Source: Bacillus sp. M6-12
Lineage (GTDB): Bacteria > Bacillota > Bacilli > Bacillales > DSM-1321
Direction: 5' to 3'
NCBI RefSeq assembly: GCF_002860285.1
Contig: NZ_PGVF01000016.1
Span: forward strand, 1-64,000
DNA length: 64,000 nt
The position numbers were made by a program, and so were the translations under genes. Positions 44,352-53,021 of this stretch are shown piece by piece (position 1 is the stretch's first letter; every line of letters starts with the position of its first letter). The notes under the pieces were generated by a model. It was not told the origin of the DNA and did no database searches. It saw nothing but the letters and a program-made list of their open reading frames with translations.

Positions 44352-45186
44352 ATGGAACGGGACTTATTGTTGGCGGAAAATGCTGAAAAGAAAATAGACG
44401 GAACTGTGAAATTAAGCGGAATTAGCTGTACAGTGCAACAGAATAAAGCGGTCGCTCTTATTGGCCATAATGGTTCAGGAAAGAGCAGTATGCTGAAGCT
44501 GATTGCAGGAATATATGAAGCAAGCTCGGGGAAGGCTGAACGAGCCTAAGTCATGCGGGTACATACCTGAACATTTTCCGGAAGGAATTCGCTTTCAGCT
44601 GAAGGAATATTTAATATTGATGGGACAAATATCCGGCATAAACGGTGCTGAAATAAATAGAAGAATAGCAGTGTACGCCGAGCGGTTTCAGATAAAATCT
44701 TTCCTTCAAACCCCGCTCAAAAAGTGTTCCAAAGGTACGATGCAAAAGGCAGGTATCATTCAGGCATTGCTTTCTGATAATGAATTGCTGCTTCTGGACG
44801 AGCCACTGACAGGCCTTGACCCTGCTTCGAAAAATGAACTGCTGGATATTTTGAAAGAGCTTAAGAATGAACACACCATTGTATTTACAGCACATGAAAA
44901 GGAAACAGCAGACCTTCTGGCAGACCGGGTTTTCGTACTGGAAGGGGGCAGGCTGCGGATTGACGGGGCGTTCCCAACGTCTGAAGAGCAGATGTTTACC
45001 GTAAGTGCCAAGGTGCCAGACCACATCAATGAGGCGTTATGGAAAGATCTGCAGGCAACTGTGAAAAAACAGAACGGGGCATCCGAATTTACGGTGGCTG
45101 AAGTAAATGTAGATGAATTGTTATTGCTGCTGCTTCAAAATGGAGGCAGCGTTAGAGATGTAAGGCAAAAGAGGGGAAAGCTATGA
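44352..45186 (+). pseudogene. ABC transporter ATP-binding protein, frameshifted
   Basis: The N-terminal piece from ATG 44352 contains Walker A (GHNGSGKSSM) and runs to a stop at 44549. The remainder continues in the +1 frame from about 44545 with KSCGYIPEHFPEG, a degenerate signature (KKCSKGTMQKAGI), Walker B LLLLDEPLTGLDP and the H-loop TAHEK. One extra base near GAGCCTAAGTC joins them. The intact gene would be ~277 codons and couples to the permease that overlaps its stop. Confidence 0.8.
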
Positions 45187-45891
45187 AAGCTTTTATCAGC
45201 TATCAGCTGAAAAACTATATCCGTTCGCTTACATTCATTCCGCCAGCTGCGGCCTTTATCATTTGGGTAGCTATATTGTATGCCTATAAAAATGTTCCTA
45301 TCCTAAGCAGCTACGGAAGCTCGGCCCTTGTCCTCTATCTTATAATGGCATGGATCACAATGGGCATATTCAAGCTTGAAACAGAAACAGAAAAACACTT
45401 GCTTCTCCTGCATTTGAAAAAGAAGGACCGCTACCTGTACGGAAAGTGGATATCGAGTGCCATCATTATTGTCCCATTATTTTTGCTGGCCCATTTTCTT
45501 CCTATTATAACTGTGAGCTATAGGGGAACCTTGGAGCTTGAGCATCATGGGTTATCATTATTCAGCCATCTGTTCATGGGGCTATTAGGCATACTTGCCG
45601 GAAGTCTCTTCATGGGGACAAAATTAGCTCGAGAGAAATATGTTTGGCCGCTTGCCATACTATTTCTGTCCGTTTCCTTAGCCTATGAACAGCTGCACGA
45701 GAAGCTGCCAGCAGTGTTCGGATGGCTGCTATGGGCACTGCCGCCAATAAGGGTTCATGATAGATCCTCTTGCCAAGGGAGACAACTACCAGCCGGATGC
45801 CACTTTCTATACCAATGCCGGAATTTCCGTTCTATATATTCTTGCAGCAGCTTTCATAATCCGAATACTATTCTTGAAAAACGAACGTTAA
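45183..45891 (+). pseudogene. ABC transporter permease, frameshifted near the 3' end
   Basis: About 190 residues with five hydrophobic spans read in frame, then the sense switches to the +1 frame at ~45756 (GGGTTCATGA). There MIDPLAKGDNYQPDATFYTNAGISVLYILAAAF gives a final periplasmic loop and helix ending at 45891. In the original frame the tail is nonsense to 45926. Together with the broken ATPase this is a dead ABC-2-like exporter, or two assembly errors. Confidence 0.75.
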
Positions 45892-45984
45892 ATAAACTAT
45901 TGACTTTTCTAAACAAATCAATATAATTAAATATGTACTCTAAGTCAGGCACTTACTTAGTAAGCGCGATTTAGACCATATTTC

Positions 45985-46057
45985 GATCTGTTAGCTCAGC
46001 TGGGAGAGCACTACCTTGACAGGGTAGGGGTCGGCGGTTCGAGCCCGTCACAGGTCA
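45985..46057 (+). tRNA. tRNA-Val (GAC anticodon)
   Basis: A full cloverleaf: acceptor GATCTGT/ACAGGTC, D-arm AGCTCAGCTGGGAGAGC, anticodon arm CTACC-TTGACAG-GGTAG with anticodon GAC, and T-arm GGCGG-TTCGAGC-CCGTC. The discriminator is A; CCA is not encoded. It is followed by a terminator and by a convergent integrase gene, the usual tRNA-island arrangement. Confidence 0.93.
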
Positions 46058-46067
46058 TCCTTTTTAG

Positions 46068-46109
46068 AAGCCTCAATCCCTTGATATAAAAGGGTTTGGG
46101 GCTTTTTTG
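46068..46109 (+). terminator. Terminator after tRNA-Val
   Basis: AAGCCTCAATCCCTT (46068-46082) pairs with AAGGGTTTGGGGCTT (46090-46104) with a few mismatches and G-U pairs, then TTTTT. Confidence 0.75.
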
Positions 46110-46176
46110 TTTTTTACTGACTGCACTCAAAATGGCACTCTTAGAGGGAGTGGTGCCATTTTGGTGCCATAGTAAG

Positions 46177-47112
46177 TTAGTTAGATTTAGCAAAAGCATC
46201 AATTTGATTTGCCGCTTCTTCTTGCATGCTTGGTAACACGTGGGAGTATATATCAAGCGTTGTTTTAATGTTGCTGTGTCCTAAACGCTCTGAAATAACT
46301 TTGGCGTGTACACCTTTTGCAAGAAGCATGGTAACATGCGAATGGCGTAAATCATGAAAACGAATGGCAGCGACGCCTGCTTCTTTAACCAGTCGAAGAA
46401 AAGTTCGTTTTAGGTTATTCGGATTAACTGGTGTCCCTTTTGTAGTACAAACTACTAGATCATTATCCAAATAAACTGGCCCGCACTTTAACTTCTCTTT
46501 AGCTATGCTAACCTTTTGTGACTGTAAAGCAGAGAGAGTTTCTTCAGGTAGTGTAATACCTCTTATACCGCTATTAGTTTTAGCGCCAGTGAGAAATTGT
46601 TTTCCGTCCTTACTAAGGGTTTGTCGAACATATAATACTCCCTTTTCAAGATCAACATCTCTCCAACGCAATCCCAGTATTTCTCCCCGCCACATTCCGG
46701 TCATAATTGTTAGGTGAAAGGCTAAATAAAAGCGGTCTTGCTTTGCTGTATTTAGAAAAGTTTTCATTTCAGCAACTTCCCATACATTATCCTTCTTCTT
46801 TTTTACACTTGGTAACTGTATCGTTTTAATCGGATTAGAAGGCAAGAGTTCCATATTTACTGCATAATCCAAAGAACTCTTCATGATGTTGTAAATTTTT
46901 GTGATAGTTGAGCCAGCTAAACCTTCATCATGTAACTCATTTACATAGTTTTGGAGAAGAATAGGAGTTAATGATGACAACACGGTATGACCAAGAGCAG
47001 GAATTATCCTATGATTGATGTATGATTCATAGGTTCCTGCTGTCTGAAAGTTATGCTGTTTGATCATGTAAGTAAAACAATCGGGTATTAAGAGAGCTTT
47101 TGTTGTGGGCAA
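46177..47112 (-). pseudogene. Tyrosine-recombinase integrase, truncated and active-site-altered
   Basis: A phage/ICE-type integrase: core-binding domain (TYESYINHRIIPALGHTVLSSLTP) and catalytic domain with HDLRHSHVTMLL, LGHSNIKTTLDIYSH (Tyr nucleophile). The usual N-terminal arm-binding domain is missing, and no normal start exists; the frame begins at a TTG. In the Arg I motif the sequence reads TGMWRGE where family members have TGxRxGE, so Trp (TGG) replaces the catalytic Arg. It points toward tRNA-Val and is probably an inactive remnant of the element that brought in this region. Confidence 0.75.
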
Positions 47113-47297
47113 ATTATAAATCTCTATACAATACAGATGCTGTCCAAAAAAAACAGTAATTCAAGCACGAGTGACTGTTTTGCGTTATAACAAACGTATT
47201 AATTTATTTACCGGGTAAATTTAGATTTTAAACTTCGACTTGCTGTCTTGCTAATTAATGACGGCTTTCTCAGTGAAAAACTAATCTTTTTATATCT

Positions 47298-47963
47298 TTA
47301 ATCTTTTTCCTTTACTTTTTGCAAGTATCTGTACAGCGTTGCCTCTGACACCTTAAGAATCCTCGCTACCTCATTAACTGCGCCTTTAAGTAAGAAAACT
47401 CCCTTTTTATTCAATTCATACACGATATCAATTTTTTCCTCTTGTGTCATTCTACCGGGTTTAACCGCTTTCGTACTTAGAATTGCATCAATAGAACTCG
47501 TTGTTAAATCTTCAATTGATGAACTTAAATTCTCCATTATTTTCATTTGATCTATATCTAGACTAGCTTTTATTTTATGCTCAGTTATTTGTTTCACTGA
47601 ATCTATCAACTGATGATAAGCACTTAAATCAGAATTGATACATAACATCCCGATGATATTATTTAAATCATTTCTAATAAAGAAAGTAGAAGATTGAAGT
47701 TTGTCTGAATTTTTGGATTGACCTGTGTAATTAGTTACAAAATCTAACTCTTGCAAATTTTTATTTTTCACTACATTTAATACCAAGTTAGTTGCAGGTC
47801 CACCAACCTGCCGTCCACTTATATGATTATTTCTTATGGCAATAATTGAATTTTCAAGATTTGTTAAATCATGCAAAACCACTTCATGATTTTTGCCCAA
47901 TACTTCAGCTAAAAAATCGACCAGTTTACTATATTTCTGTAACTTTGCACTATCTTGCGACAA
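47298..47963 (-). CDS. DauR/YheO-like PAS-HTH transcriptional regulator
   Basis: A 221-residue regulator with an N-terminal YheO-type PAS domain (FLAEVLGKNHEVVLHDLTNLENSIIAIRNNHISGRQVGGPATN) and a C-terminal HTH_22 domain (KGVFLLKGAVNEVARILKVSEATLYRYLQKVKE). DauR, the characterised relative, controls D-arginine catabolism. It diverges from ridA and the TRAP/D-glutamate-cyclase genes. The 207-bp spacer has an inverted pair AATGTTATG (48008) / CATAACATT (48108), a candidate operator. Confidence 0.85.
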   Translation of the reverse strand: MSQDSAKLQKYSKLVDFLAEVLGKNHEVVLHDLTNLENSIIAIRNNHISGRQVGGPATNLVLNVVKNKNLQELDFVTNYTGQSKNSDKLQSSTFFIRNDLNNIIGMLCINSDLSAYHQLIDSVKQITEHKIKASLDIDQMKIMENLSSSIEDLTTSSIDAILSTKAVKPGRMTQEEKIDIVYELNKKGVFLLKGAVNEVARILKVSEATLYRYLQKVKEKD

Positions 47964-48170
47964 GCATTACACCCCCGAAATGTTAAAAGACTAATAGTAG
48001 TATCCTAAATGTTATGCACTCTACATTGAGAGTAATACTATTAATCTTCACTAATAAGTTGAGTCTAAATTATTTAAATATTTTGAACATTTTTATCAAA
48101 TGCACTTCATAACATTAAATTATAATAATAATAATTTATTATCATTGAAAATTTTAAGGGGTGATAAAGA

Positions 48171-48545
48171 ATGAGACAAATAGTTAACAGCAAGAGTGCT
48201 TCAAAAGCAATCGGTCCTTATTCACATGCTGTTGTTGCGGGGGAACTGGTTTTTATCTCTGGACAGCTGCCAATTAATCCTCAAAGTAACGAAATTCCTG
48301 ATGAAGTTGCAGAACAAACGAAACAGTCAATAGAAAACTTACAATCCATTCTAAGTGATATCCATTTAAAATTGGATGACGTAGTAAAGACCACAGTATA
48401 TATCAAAGATATGAATGATTTTGAACAAATGAATGAAGTGTATGGGCAATATTTTAAAAGTCATTATCCTGCTCGCGTGTGTGTCGAAGTATCAAGACTT
48501 CCAAAAGATTCCCTTGTTGAAATTGACGCAATTGCTATCAAGTAA
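48171..48545 (+). CDS. RidA family enamine/imine deaminase
   Basis: A 124-residue YjgF/RidA protein that hydrolyses reactive 2-imino acids released by PLP enzymes or amino-acid oxidases. It has SKAIGPYSHAVVAGELVFISGQLP, the substrate Arg in YPARVCVEVSRLPKDSLVEIDAIA and the conserved Glu near the end. AAGGGGTG precedes ATG. First gene of the operon with a TRAP transporter; fits amino-acid catabolism that releases imines. Confidence 0.93.
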   Translation: MRQIVNSKSASKAIGPYSHAVVAGELVFISGQLPINPQSNEIPDEVAEQTKQSIENLQSILSDIHLKLDDVVKTTVYIKDMNDFEQMNEVYGQYFKSHYPARVCVEVSRLPKDSLVEIDAIAIK

Positions 48546-48616
48546 GAGCTATAAGTATTAAGCAGACGGTGTAGGTTCGTTCATTGTAGAAATTTTAGGA
48601 GGATGATTTCTAAGAT

Positions 48617-49660
48617 ATGAAAAAAATACTTTTTCCGTTATTGATGATATCTATGCTTGCTTTATCTGCTTGTGCAGGAGGCGCTTCTTCAAATAGTAAG
48701 GATGGAGCTAGTGTTGATAAAAATAATACAAAATCCAGTGAAGCTATAGAATGGGATTTCAACCTCCATGTTGGTTTAGATCAAGGACCTGGGGTTTATA
48801 TGACCGAATTTACGAAGGCAGTAAAAGAAAGGACTAACGGTAAATTAGATATTGTACCTCGTCCTCCTGGAGAACTTCCTTATAAAGGCATGGAATCAGT
48901 GCGTGTAGTGGGTGATAGGTCTATTGAAATGGCTGATGCACCGGTAGGTTATATTGCTGGGGACGTTAAAGCAGCCATTATTCCAACTTGGCCATTCCTA
49001 GCCTCTGAAAATATGGATGTATTTAAGAAAGCTGTAGATGCTGTAATGCCTTATGCGGAAAAGGAATTAGCAGACCATGGTATAGAAGTGCTGTTTTTCT
49101 TGCAGGATCCTCCTCAACGAATATGGGGTAAGGGAAAACCGGTTAAAAAGCTTGAAGACTTGAAAGGATTAAAGATTCGTACTTTCGCACCCGAACAACA
49201 GGAATTTTTGAAAAAACTAGGAGCTATTCCTGTCTCACTAGCATTTTCGGAAGTTCCAGCGGCAATCCAAAGAGGGGTGATTGATGCCGCTATAACTGGA
49301 GCGACCGGAGCACATGATGCCAAATGGGATGAATTTTTAGATTGGGGTTATGATTTACCGTTTTCAGGTTCTGGCGCTTTTATGCTTGTAAACTCCGCAG
49401 CACTCGCTGAATTGCCAGAAGAAACAAGGGCGATTGTTGAGGAAGAAGCAAAAAAATGGGAAGAAAAAGGAAACGCAGAAGCGATCGGGTATGAAGATAC
49501 AGCCATAAAAGGACTTACTGATAAAGGAGTAAAAATCTATAAGGCTTCGCCTGAAGATTTTGCTAAAGCTCAAGAAATCGTTAGACCTTACTGGGAAAAA
49601 TGGAGTTCCACTCCACTTATGAAAGAAGCCCTGGATAAGGTTTTAACTTCAATAGAGTAA
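48617..49660 (+). CDS. DctP-type TRAP transporter substrate-binding lipoprotein
   Basis: A 347-residue binding protein with a signal peptide ending in lipobox LSAC. The DctP domain is seen in LHVGLDQGPGVYMTEFTKAVKERTNGKLDI, LKGLKIRTFAPEQQEFLKKLGA (ligand-carboxylate Arg) and IQRGVIDAAITG. It delivers an acidic substrate to the DctQM permease next to it. Context suggests a D-amino acid or pyroglutamate-like ligand, by inference. Confidence 0.92.
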   Translation: MKKILFPLLMISMLALSACAGGASSNSKDGASVDKNNTKSSEAIEWDFNLHVGLDQGPGVYMTEFTKAVKERTNGKLDIVPRPPGELPYKGMESVRVVGDRSIEMADAPVGYIAGDVKAAIIPTWPFLASENMDVFKKAVDAVMPYAEKELADHGIEVLFFLQDPPQRIWGKGKPVKKLEDLKGLKIRTFAPEQQEFLKKLGAIPVSLAFSEVPAAIQRGVIDAAITGATGAHDAKWDEFLDWGYDLPFSGSGAFMLVNSAALAELPEETRAIVEEEAKKWEEKGNAEAIGYEDTAIKGLTDKGVKIYKASPEDFAKAQEIVRPYWEKWSSTPLMKEALDKVLTSIE

Positions 49661-49738
49661 CTATAGTGGCAGGAAGCTGCTTTAAGTCAAATTTAAGGCA
49701 GCTTTCCATCCAATTTAACGATGGGGGGGATAAGTACA

Positions 49739-50248
49739 ATGAAAACAACATGGAATTATATAAATAAAATTGTATTATCACTAACAAAATTTAATCTTGT
49801 AATGGCTATAATCGCACTAATTGCAATGACGATACTAGTATTTATAGAGATTGTAAGCCGCTCGCTCCTTGATAAGTCGACATTAATCGCAGATGAGATG
49901 ACTGGATACTTCAATGTTGCCATTTTGTTCTTGGGGCTATCTTTTACCTTTAAGTCAAACGGATTGATAAAGATTACGATTTTATATGATCGATTTTCAG
50001 CAAGATGGAAAAGTATAGCAGATATAATCAGCATGACAATTGCCATTGCTTTCACCTTAGTCCTTCTTGTTTATATTTGGGCCACATTCTATCAATCCTT
50101 TATTGGAAAGGCAACATCAGTCTTTATAAGCAGGACACCTCTTTACATTCCCCAGTTTGTTATGGTAATAGGCATTGTGTTTTTTGTTCTTCAGATTCTG
50201 ATTTTATATGTAGAAAAGATAAAAAAGAGCATTAGGGGAAAGGAGTGA
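49739..50248 (+). CDS. TRAP transporter small permease (DctQ)
   Basis: A 169-residue protein with four membrane spans and the DctQ signature EIVSRSLLDKSTLIADEMTGYFNVAILFLGLSF. ATG 49739 is nine bases after GGGGGG; the ATG at 49721 would overlap that ribosome site. It sits between the binding protein and the large permease. Confidence 0.9.
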   Translation: MKTTWNYINKIVLSLTKFNLVMAIIALIAMTILVFIEIVSRSLLDKSTLIADEMTGYFNVAILFLGLSFTFKSNGLIKITILYDRFSARWKSIADIISMTIAIAFTLVLLVYIWATFYQSFIGKATSVFISRTPLYIPQFVMVIGIVFFVLQILILYVEKIKKSIRGKE

Positions 50249-50254
50249 AAAAAT

Positions 50255-51553
50255 GTGGAATGGTATATGTTATTTATTTGCTATGTAGGAATCTTGCTGT
50301 TACTCCTTTGTTTAGGAACCTGGGTACCGTTTGCCTTAGGTGCAACAGGGCTGGTAGGCCTGTATTTGCTTGGTGACCCTACTTCGTTCCAAGCACTAGG
50401 ATTTATAGCTTGGAATAGTGTTAATAATTTTGAATTAACTTCAATCCCCTTATTTATTCTTATGGGTGACATCATACTTAAAAGTGGTATTAGTCACAAA
50501 TTCTATTACAGTGCTTCAGTATTATTAAGAAAGTTACCAGGTGGACTGTTACAGACGAATATAGTTTCTTGTTCTTTCTTCGCCGCAATTAGTGGATCAA
50601 GCCTGGCGACTGCAGCGGCTATAGGATCTGTATCTGTTCCTGAGTTAACAAAAAGAGGTTACAACCGGCCAATGATTTTTGGTTCGTTAGGCGGAGGAGG
50701 AGCTCTTGGGATTCTGATTCCACCTAGTATACCCTTAATTATTTATGGCTCAATGGTTGAAGAATCGGTTGCAAAATTATTTATTGCAGGTATAGTACCT
50801 GGGTTAGTAGCAACACTAATCTTTATGATTTATATAGCTGTTATGTGTTTAATCAAACCGGAATTGACTCCTGATTTGGAGCCAACTACATGGAGTGAAA
50901 AAATCAAAAGTATTGGGGGTATTCTTCCGCTCACTATCCTTGTGGGGTTAATCGCAAGTGGGATCTACTTAGGATTTACCACTCCAACTGAAGCGGCAGG
51001 ATTCGGTGTCGTAGCTGCATTAATCATTTGTGGATTTTATAAAAAAATAACCTATGAAAATATCAAACAATCATTAATTAGTACCGTTAAAACAACCAGT
51101 ATGGTTTTATTTATCGTAGTAGCAGCTCAAATTCTTTCCTATTTAATAGTGAAGTCAGGAATCAATAGAGGGCTAACTGACTGGGTTGTAAGTCTTGATC
51201 CTTCACCGGCTTTATTCTTAATCGTAATCATCCTCTTGTACCTAATATTAGGCTGCCTAATAGATGGATTATCATTAATTTTTTTAACTCTCCCGGTACT
51301 TTGGCCTTTAGTGCAAGCGATGGGTTTTGATCCTATCTGGTTTGGTATTTTGTTAGTCATACTAATTGAGGTTGCTCAGATCACCCCACCAGTTGGTTTA
51401 AACTTATACGTCTTACAGGGTATTGCAGGGGAAAAGACTCCACTTACTGACATTATAAAAGGCAATATCCCCTACTTTTTCCTGTACTTATTCTTAGCCC
51501 TTTTAATCATCCTATTCCCTCAAATAGTTTTATGGCTACCTTCAAATATGTAA
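50255..51553 (+). CDS. TRAP transporter large permease (DctM)
   Basis: A 432-residue protein with ~12-13 spans. Landmarks are FELTSIPLFILMGDIILKSGI, AAISGSSLATAAAIGSVSVPE, GGGGALGILIPPSIPLIIYG and EVAQITPPVGLNLYVLQGI. GTG start after AAAGGAG; a later ATG (50267) is possible. It completes the DctPQM importer. Confidence 0.93.
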   Translation: MEWYMLFICYVGILLLLLCLGTWVPFALGATGLVGLYLLGDPTSFQALGFIAWNSVNNFELTSIPLFILMGDIILKSGISHKFYYSASVLLRKLPGGLLQTNIVSCSFFAAISGSSLATAAAIGSVSVPELTKRGYNRPMIFGSLGGGGALGILIPPSIPLIIYGSMVEESVAKLFIAGIVPGLVATLIFMIYIAVMCLIKPELTPDLEPTTWSEKIKSIGGILPLTILVGLIASGIYLGFTTPTEAAGFGVVAALIICGFYKKITYENIKQSLISTVKTTSMVLFIVVAAQILSYLIVKSGINRGLTDWVVSLDPSPALFLIVIILLYLILGCLIDGLSLIFLTLPVLWPLVQAMGFDPIWFGILLVILIEVAQITPPVGLNLYVLQGIAGEKTPLTDIIKGNIPYFFLYLFLALLIILFPQIVLWLPSNM

Positions 51554-51586
51554 TGATAATAAATTAAAAAATAGGAGGAACAAAAC

Positions 51587-52522
51587 ATGAAAGTAATTTG
51601 TGAAAATCTTGATAGAATGGTTACAACAGAAATTAGGTCACAATATTTACCCAGAGGTGTCGTTGCTTCCCTGTATGACGCAGTGAGACAGGATCATAAT
51701 GAACCTATTACCTATCAAATTGCCAGCGCTCTAAAGGAAAAACTTGATGGGAAGGAAGAGTGTAAGATTGGCATATTTACAGGTGTATGGCATCCGGAAT
51801 ATTTTCCTAATGGAGAAAATGATGGACCTATTGGCTGCGTCGCCCTTGGGAAAGCATTACATCTTGGGGGAGCTGAAGTAATCTATTGTGTGGAAAAAGA
51901 AGTAGCTCCTATTATGGAAGAACTATGTAAACATTTGCAAATCCCAGCAAATATCTTTTCTTTGTCAAGAACCGATGTAGCACATAATGAAAAGTTAGCA
52001 GAAATATTAGATTGTGGAATCTTTATAGAAAAATTAGGTTCTGCCCAAGATGGGAATCACCATTTTGCTACTGGAGGTACTCGTCCAGGCCAAGATGCTC
52101 CGTTAGAATCAATGTTAACAAAAATGCGGGATAACAATAAACTGACCATTGGTGTAGGTGATAATGGTAACGAGATTGGGTTTGGAAAAATCCATGATGA
52201 AACTAAAAAAGTTGTTCCTTTTAATGAAAAGGTAACAGTTATGGCTACAGACTACTTGCTTCCTTCATCGGTATCAAATATTGGAGCTTACGGTATTACA
52301 GCCGCATTAGCACTTGTTATGGAAAACCTAGAAATGCTTCATAACCCTGATGATGAAGTGGAGCTTATAAAAATATGCGCAGCTTTGGATTGCCGAGATG
52401 GTGGATTTGGGAAAGCTCATAATTTTGTGGATGGAATATCAGATAAGTCTGTAGCTTCAGTTGTAGAAATAATAAAAGAGATTGTTTCGCTTTACTATAC
52501 GCAAGAAAAAAGAGGTTTTTAA
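51587..52522 (+). CDS. D-glutamate cyclase-like protein (DUF4392)
   Basis: A 311-residue protein of the DUF4392 family; the mammalian member is D-glutamate cyclase, which converts D-glutamate to 5-oxo-D-proline. Motifs are FTGVWHPEYFPNGENDGPIGCVALGKAL, the glycine-rich IGVGDNGNEIGFGKI and YLLPSSVSNIGAYGITAAL, all near full conservation as I recall the family. AGGAGG precedes ATG. With the DauR-like regulator, RidA and TRAP importer it forms a likely D-amino-acid salvage unit. Substrate is inferred from the family. Confidence 0.82.
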   Translation: MKVICENLDRMVTTEIRSQYLPRGVVASLYDAVRQDHNEPITYQIASALKEKLDGKEECKIGIFTGVWHPEYFPNGENDGPIGCVALGKALHLGGAEVIYCVEKEVAPIMEELCKHLQIPANIFSLSRTDVAHNEKLAEILDCGIFIEKLGSAQDGNHHFATGGTRPGQDAPLESMLTKMRDNNKLTIGVGDNGNEIGFGKIHDETKKVVPFNEKVTVMATDYLLPSSVSNIGAYGITAALALVMENLEMLHNPDDEVELIKICAALDCRDGGFGKAHNFVDGISDKSVASVVEIIKEIVSLYYTQEKRGF

Positions 52523-52528
52523 TATAAA

Positions 52529-52566
52529 GGTAAGAAGGAGACAGTCTATGTCTCCTTCTCTTATAT
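52529..52566 (+). terminator. Terminator of the ridA-TRAP-cyclase operon
   Basis: AAGAAGGAGACA (52532-52543) pairs with TGTCTCCTTCTT-like sequence (52549-52560), with weaker AT pairing outside. Confidence 0.75.
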
Positions 52567-52621
52567 TATAAACTATGTAACGGTGACAAGATTTCCGCTG
52601 TATCATTTTGGGGCTTTTTAA

Positions 52622-52915
52622 CAAGTTTGGATACTGGATATAGGTATCGATAAACAGACGATGCTCGCGGTAGTCATGGTTACTTGCGTAATAGCCTTTC
52701 CTATGCATGGTTTCTTCGGAGCTTATCCGATAAAGTTGGTCGGCGCCCAATTTATATTTTCAGTGCCTTATGTGCAGCAGCATTTGCTTTTCCCTTCTTT
52801 TACTTATTGGAAAGTGGCTCTTTCCTACTTATGCTGTTGGGATATATATTATTGATTAATACTGGGCACAATTCAATTAATTCAGTACAGCATGTTGCAT
52901 TTCAAACGAACAATA
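52622..52915 (+). pseudogene. MFS (MHS-type) transporter fragment
   Basis: About 95 codons of a metabolite:H+ symporter survive in two frames. The first reads LDIGIDKQTMLAVVMVTCVIAFPMHGFFGA; the second, after a one-base shift near 52725, reads LSDKVGRRPIYIFSALCAAAFAFPFF and continues to INSVQHVAFQTN. The LSDKVGRRP loop is the MFS loop 8-9 motif, so only the middle to C-terminal part remains. A dead remnant. Confidence 0.75.
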
Positions 52916-52922
52916 AGCATGC

Positions 52923-52962
52923 AAAAAACCTTCCGTTAATTCAAAATCGGAAGGTTTTTTTA
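52923..52962. terminator. Bidirectional terminator downstream of the membrane-protein pair
   Basis: AAAAAACCTTCCG (52923-52935) pairs perfectly with CGGAAGGTTTTTT (52948-52960). It can end transcription of the minus-strand operon to its right. Confidence 0.85.
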
Positions 52963-53021
52963 TTTGATATTTAAAGGGTTATTGACACTTGAAACGAAGA
53001 AATAGATCGTATTGTTAATAG

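Noticed and set aside
44503..44549. Programmed frameshift in the ABC ATPase (RF2-like site GCC TAA G)
   Set aside because: No slippery codon or internal SD-like stimulator is evident, and the neighbouring permease is also frameshifted, so mutation or error is simpler.
46011..46256. 81-codon reverse-strand frame over tRNA-Val and its terminator
   Set aside because: It is antisense to a clear tRNA and terminator and has no ribosome site.
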